Origin: Bacteroidota bacterium
GTDB taxonomy: Bacteria; Bacteroidota; Bacteroidia; Chitinophagales; Saprospiraceae
Assembly: GCA_016124585.1 (NCBI GenBank)
Contig: WGNL01000013.1
Location: 1 to 64,000, forward strand
Reading direction: 5' to 3'
Length of the DNA stretch: 64,000 bases
Shown here one piece after another: positions 60,854-64,000 of this stretch (positions are counted from its first letter, which is position 1; the number at the start of each line of letters is the position of its first letter). The notes beneath the pieces were generated by a model. That model did no database searches, was not told the DNA's origin, and saw only the letters and a list, made by a program, of their open reading frames with translations. The position numbers and the translations under genes were made by a program.

Positions 60854-62200
60854 ATGTTCGATAATTTATCTGATAAGTTAGACCTTGCTTTCAAATCTCT
60901 CACAGGAGAGCGCAAACTCACCGAACTCAATGTTGCAGAAAGTATCAAGGAGGTGCGCCGTGCTCTAGTCGCCGCCGACGTAAACTACTCCATTGCAAAA
61001 GAATTCACAGAGCGTGTGCGTGAAAAAGCACTGGGGACTGAAAACGTGCTAAAGTCTGTAAACCCTGGACAACTCATGGTGAAAATCGTTAGCGACGAAC
61101 TAACGAATTTGATGGGTGGCCAAGCAGCTGGTATCAACTTGAAAGGCTCTCCAGCCGTAATTCTAATCTCAGGTTTGCAAGGCTCTGGTAAAACGACTTT
61201 TAGCGGGAAATTGGCCAACTACCTAAAGACCAAGCGTGAGAAAAAGCCCCTGTTGGTGGCCTGCGATGTATACCGACCAGCGGCCATCGACCAGCTGAGC
61301 GTCATCGGTGAACAAATCAAAGTTCCAGTTTATAAAGAAATAGAGAATAAAAACCCTGTTGAAATTGCTTTGAAATCCATTGCCCATGCACAAGCCCACG
61401 GCTTCGATGTGGTAATCGTGGATACAGCTGGCCGCCTTGCTGTGGACGAGGAAATGATGCAGGAAATTACGAAGGTCAAAGAAGCGATTTCCCCGAACGA
61501 AACGCTTTTCGTAGTGGACTCCATGACAGGGCAGGATGCTGTAAATACTGCCAAAACATTCAACGATCGTCTGAATTTTGATGGGGTTGTGCTAACTAAA
61601 ATGGACGGCGATACCCGTGGCGGTGCAGCATTGTCCATCAAGTACACGGTTGGCAAACCAATCAAGTTCGTAAGCATGGGTGAAAAAATGGACACACTCG
61701 ATGTGTTCCACCCTGAGCGGATGGCGCAGCGAATTCTGGGCATGGGCGACATTGTGTCGTTGGTAGAGAAAGCCCAGGAACAGTTCGATGAGGTTGAAGC
61801 CAAGCGATTGGAGAAGAAAATCATGAAGAACAAGTTTGATTTTGAGGATTTCCTCAGCCAAATCAAACAAATTCGGAAAATGGGAGACATGAAATCGCTA
61901 TTGAACATGATACCGGGGGTAAGCAAAGCAATCAAAGATGTAGATATTGATGACAAATCCTTGAACCGGGTGGAGGCCATTATTTTTTCAATGACACCAA
62001 AAGAGCGTAAAAATCCAGAACTGCTCAACATGAGCCGCAAAAAAAGAATTGCTTTAGGAAGTGGCCAGGATTTGAATCAAATCAACATGTTTATCAAGCA
62101 ATTTGACCAAATGCGAAAAATGATGCACCAGATGACTAAAATGCCTGGCTTTGGATCAGGAAAGATGCCTGCTGCACCCAAAGCTGGATTCAGGAGGTAG
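60854..62200 (+). CDS. ffh: Signal recognition particle protein Ffh
   Basis: A protein of 448 residues. N-terminal helical bundle (SDKLDLAFKSLTGERKLTEL), then the SRP GTPase domain: P-loop GLQGSGKTTFSGKLA, CDVYRPAAIDQL, DTAGRLAVDEEMM, TKMDGDTRGGAALS. The methionine-rich M domain follows (MIPGVSKAIKDVDID, then QMRKMMHQMTKMPGFG), which binds signal peptides and 4.5S RNA. It targets nascent membrane and exported proteins to the translocon. It is transcribed alone with its own promoter element and terminator. Confidence 0.96.
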   Translation: MFDNLSDKLDLAFKSLTGERKLTELNVAESIKEVRRALVAADVNYSIAKEFTERVREKALGTENVLKSVNPGQLMVKIVSDELTNLMGGQAAGINLKGSPAVILISGLQGSGKTTFSGKLANYLKTKREKKPLLVACDVYRPAAIDQLSVIGEQIKVPVYKEIENKNPVEIALKSIAHAQAHGFDVVIVDTAGRLAVDEEMMQEITKVKEAISPNETLFVVDSMTGQDAVNTAKTFNDRLNFDGVVLTKMDGDTRGGAALSIKYTVGKPIKFVSMGEKMDTLDVFHPERMAQRILGMGDIVSLVEKAQEQFDEVEAKRLEKKIMKNKFDFEDFLSQIKQIRKMGDMKSLLNMIPGVSKAIKDVDIDDKSLNRVEAIIFSMTPKERKNPELLNMSRKKRIALGSGQDLNQINMFIKQFDQMRKMMHQMTKMPGFGSGKMPAAPKAGFRR

Positions 62201-62542
62201 TCAAAATTGAATCAAGCGATAAAAAATCGTGCACAGCATTGAGCGCTTTGCACGATTTTTTTTTGCCAAGAACTTTAAACGATGATTTTTTCTGCAAACA
62301 TCAATTTTATACCAATCAGGCATTTTTCAAAATAAAAATTTGTTAGAGCTATATTATTTTATTGTAAACAGATTTTAATGCTGAATTTTATTCAAATGCA
62401 CATTTCTCCAGCCAGCATTTTAGAGCATTGGCAGATGATTATTTTGAAAAAAATCATCCAAACGTAGGGGCACTGATCAGTTTCCGTGTCTTTCAAGACG
62501 TAAACTCATTTTAGTTATCACAGCAAAGAAAAATTGAAAGAC
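62201..62542. other. Intergenic region between ffh and the Crp/Fnr gene
   Basis: 342 bp: the ffh terminator at its left end, then AT-rich DNA with no gene. No perfect promoter element or SRP RNA-like structure was recognised. Confidence 0.4.
62221..62264 (+). terminator. ffh: Terminator of ffh
   Basis: AAAAAATCGTGCA and TGCACGATTTTTT form a 13-bp stem around a 15-nt loop, ending in a run of T. It lies 20 bp after the ffh stop. Confidence 0.85.
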
Positions 62543-63232
62543 ATGACATCAGCAACTACACACAACCGCATCGCTACAATCTCTGAATTTCCACTTTTTG
62601 ATTGCCTCAATATTGATGAAAAGGCGAAATTAGAGGCGATGGCTGAATACCGTGTAAAGCCGAAGTTCAGCTACATTTACTTGCCTGACGAATCTTCCGA
62701 CCAGATTTTCTTCCTTGCAAAAGGCATAATCAAAATCGCCATGCACTCCGATGATGGCAAAGAGATTATCAAATCACTGTTCCAACCATTGGCAATGTTT
62801 GGAGAGCTCGGCATCATTGGGGAAACCCGTCGGCAGGACCTCGCACAGGCGCTTCGTGAGGAAGTTCATATTTACGCCTTAAAGGTGGAAGATTTGAAAA
62901 AGCTCATGCGCATGAATTTTGAACTTTGCGACCGTGTCATGGCCCTGTTTGGGAACCGACTTATGCGGGCTGAAAACAAATTGGAGTCACTGATTTTTAA
63001 AGATGCCCGTACACGTATCGTAGAATTTATCAAAGATTCTGTATCCAAAACTGGCCGTCAAGTTGGAATGGAAATGTTGCTAAAGCACTCCTTGACACAC
63101 CAAGACATCGCCAATATTACATGTACCTCCCGCCAAACGGTTACTTTGGTGCTAAACGACTTGCGCAAATCAGATATGATTTACTTCAATCGTGGGAAAA
63201 TCTTAGTTCGTGACATGACTAGATTAGCTTGA
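62543..63232 (+). CDS. Crp/Fnr-family transcriptional regulator
   Basis: A protein of 229 residues from ATG 62543; the TTG at 62534 is an alternative. The cyclic-nucleotide-binding-like beta roll is at about 15-125 (YIYLPDESSDQIFFLAKGIIKI, FGELGIIGE). A dimer helix is followed by a winged helix-turn-helix (LTHQDIANITCTSRQTVTLVLNDLRKS). No Fe-S cysteine cluster of the Fnr type is present at the N-terminus, and only part of the cAMP site is conserved, so the signal is unknown. It is monocistronic, with its own bidirectional terminator. Confidence 0.9.
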   Translation: MTSATTHNRIATISEFPLFDCLNIDEKAKLEAMAEYRVKPKFSYIYLPDESSDQIFFLAKGIIKIAMHSDDGKEIIKSLFQPLAMFGELGIIGETRRQDLAQALREEVHIYALKVEDLKKLMRMNFELCDRVMALFGNRLMRAENKLESLIFKDARTRIVEFIKDSVSKTGRQVGMEMLLKHSLTHQDIANITCTSRQTVTLVLNDLRKSDMIYFNRGKILVRDMTRLA

Positions 63233-63251
63233 AAATTACTATTACATATTC

Positions 63252-63291
63252 AAAAACAGAAAGGCTGCCCAAGGGCAGCCTTTCTGTTTTT
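63252..63291. terminator. Bidirectional terminator between the Crp/Fnr gene and pntB
   Basis: AAAAACAGAAAGGCTGCCC and GGGCAGCCTTTCTGTTTTT form a 19-bp stem with only AA between, giving T-runs on both strands. It lies between convergent stops at 63232 and 63327. Confidence 0.9.
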
Positions 63292-63326
63292 AAAATTATC
63301 GGTCATCCAGCGCTGTTCCATGTTTT

Positions 63327-64000
63327 CTATGTCATTTTAACTTCGCCAACTAGTTTCTGTAAAGTGTCTTTTGCGTCGCCAAAAAGCATCTTTGTTTTGG
63401 CGTGAAAAAACAGCGGATTCTCGATACCAGCATAGCCAGAACGCATACTACGTTTCATCACAATGATATTTTTCGCTTCCCAAACCTGAATAACAGGCAT
63501 TCCATAAATTGGGCTGCTAGGGTCATTTTCAGCACTGGGGTTCACCACATCGTTGGCACCTACAATGATGGCAACGTCCGTACTGTTCATCATCCCATTG
63601 GCATCTTCCATTTCAATGAGTTTTGGATAAGGCACATCCGCTTCCGCTAACAAAACGTTCATATGGCCTGGCATACGTCCAGCCACTGGATGAATTGCGT
63701 AATACACATCCACACCTTTTGCTTCCAATTGCTTTTCCAAATCATGGCAAATATGCTGCGCTTGCGCAACAGCTAAGCCATAACCCGGCACAATGCAAAC
63801 TTTACTGGCATATGAGCAAAGTATTGCAGCATCCGTCAAGTTGATTTCCTTGACTGTTTGGTCGTCTTTTGCGGCTGAGGTACCACCAGCACTTCCACCA
63901 AAGGAACCGATAATTACATTTAGTAAAGACCGATTCATCGCTTTGCACATCAAAACCGTGAGGATAGTCCCTGCTGAACCAACGAGAATACCTCCAGTCA
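63327..64000 (-). CDS. pntB: NAD(P) transhydrogenase beta subunit, C-terminal part (runs past the window edge)
   Basis: The frame is open from 63327 to the window end, about 224 codons, and its 5' part lies outside. It includes the end of the membrane part (GGILVGSAGTILTVLMCKAM) and the whole NADP-binding domain III: YGLAVAQAQHICHDL, YAIHPVAGRMPGHMNVLLAEA, IIVGANDVVNPSA, IYGMPVIQVW and a closing KRSMRSGYAGIENPLFF. PntB couples proton movement across the inner membrane to hydride transfer from NADH to NADP+. The usual partner pntA would lie upstream, beyond the window. Confidence 0.95.
   Translation of the reverse strand, partial: TGGILVGSAGTILTVLMCKAMNRSLLNVIIGSFGGSAGGTSAAKDDQTVKEINLTDAAILCSYASKVCIVPGYGLAVAQAQHICHDLEKQLEAKGVDVYYAIHPVAGRMPGHMNVLLAEADVPYPKLIEMEDANGMMNSTDVAIIVGANDVVNPSAENDPSSPIYGMPVIQVWEAKNIIVMKRSMRSGYAGIENPLFFHAKTKMLFGDAKDTLQKLVGEVKMT

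Noticed and set aside
1-64000. tRNA, rRNA, tmRNA or other structured RNA genes
   Set aside because: No cloverleaf-like or conserved RNA sequences were recognised by eye; a covariance-model search would be needed to exclude them firmly.

Overview
The window looks like chromosomal DNA of a Bacteroidota bacterium, most likely a member of the Saprospiria. The evidence is five proteins with type IX secretion (T9SS) C-terminal sorting domains, a PorE-like TPR/propeller/OmpA protein, SprB-type repeats, HYR, dockerin and cohesin modules, a B12-dependent ribonucleotide reductase, an almost complete lack of Shine-Dalgarno sequences, and several promoters of the Bacteroidota form TTG-N19/20-TAnnTTTG. 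No rRNA, tRNA or CRISPR array was seen.

Positions 1-9775 are a mobile or variable zone. It opens with the 3' end of an IS1-type transposase. A 1273-residue type IIG restriction-modification gene follows. Its coding sequence carries four in-frame inverted-repeat insertions, and its specificity part is much more AT-rich than the rest. Behind it are three successive copies of the gene's own 3' tail, each followed by unrelated accessory genes: an unknown 317-residue protein, a DUF559-like nuclease, and a coupled pair of envelope proteins. Five palindromes with identical geometry (15-bp arm, 3-nt loop, 15-bp arm, exactly 33 nt) lie in this zone, two of them inside the restriction gene in the same reading phase. 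A truncated second copy of a MocR gene's 3' end abuts the fifth palindrome.

Positions 9776-13200 hold a MocR/PdxR-type regulator divergent from a DinB protein, a GNAT acetyltransferase and a YfiT-like thiol transferase, which may be a small thiol-conjugation operon. Positions 13200-28200 hold mostly metabolic and envelope genes: an M1 peptidase, GNATs, a pentapeptide-repeat protein, a DUF389 protein, a GNAT-nitrilase fusion, a photolyase, a frameshifted msrB, a CAP lipoprotein, the PorE-like protein, galM and a 3-hydroxyacyl-CoA dehydrogenase.

Positions 28200-49500 are rich in secreted proteins: an LVIVD protein, an ECF sigma factor with a membrane partner, a 2054-residue HYR/dockerin/cohesin protein, a PKD protein and a T9SS-exported protein resembling peptidylarginine deiminase. 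Housekeeping genes (miaA, a queuosine-precursor transporter, a PlsC-like acyltransferase) are interspersed. Two tiny membrane-protein genes (46 and 51 codons) are each followed by a terminator.

Positions 49600-64000 hold nrdJ with a DnaA-box cluster upstream, corA, a zincin-like protein, a beta-barrel protein, a 1569-residue protein with 14 SprB-like repeats, ffh, a Crp/Fnr regulator and the end of pntB. All functions are read from sequence motifs by eye. No alignments or database searches were run.
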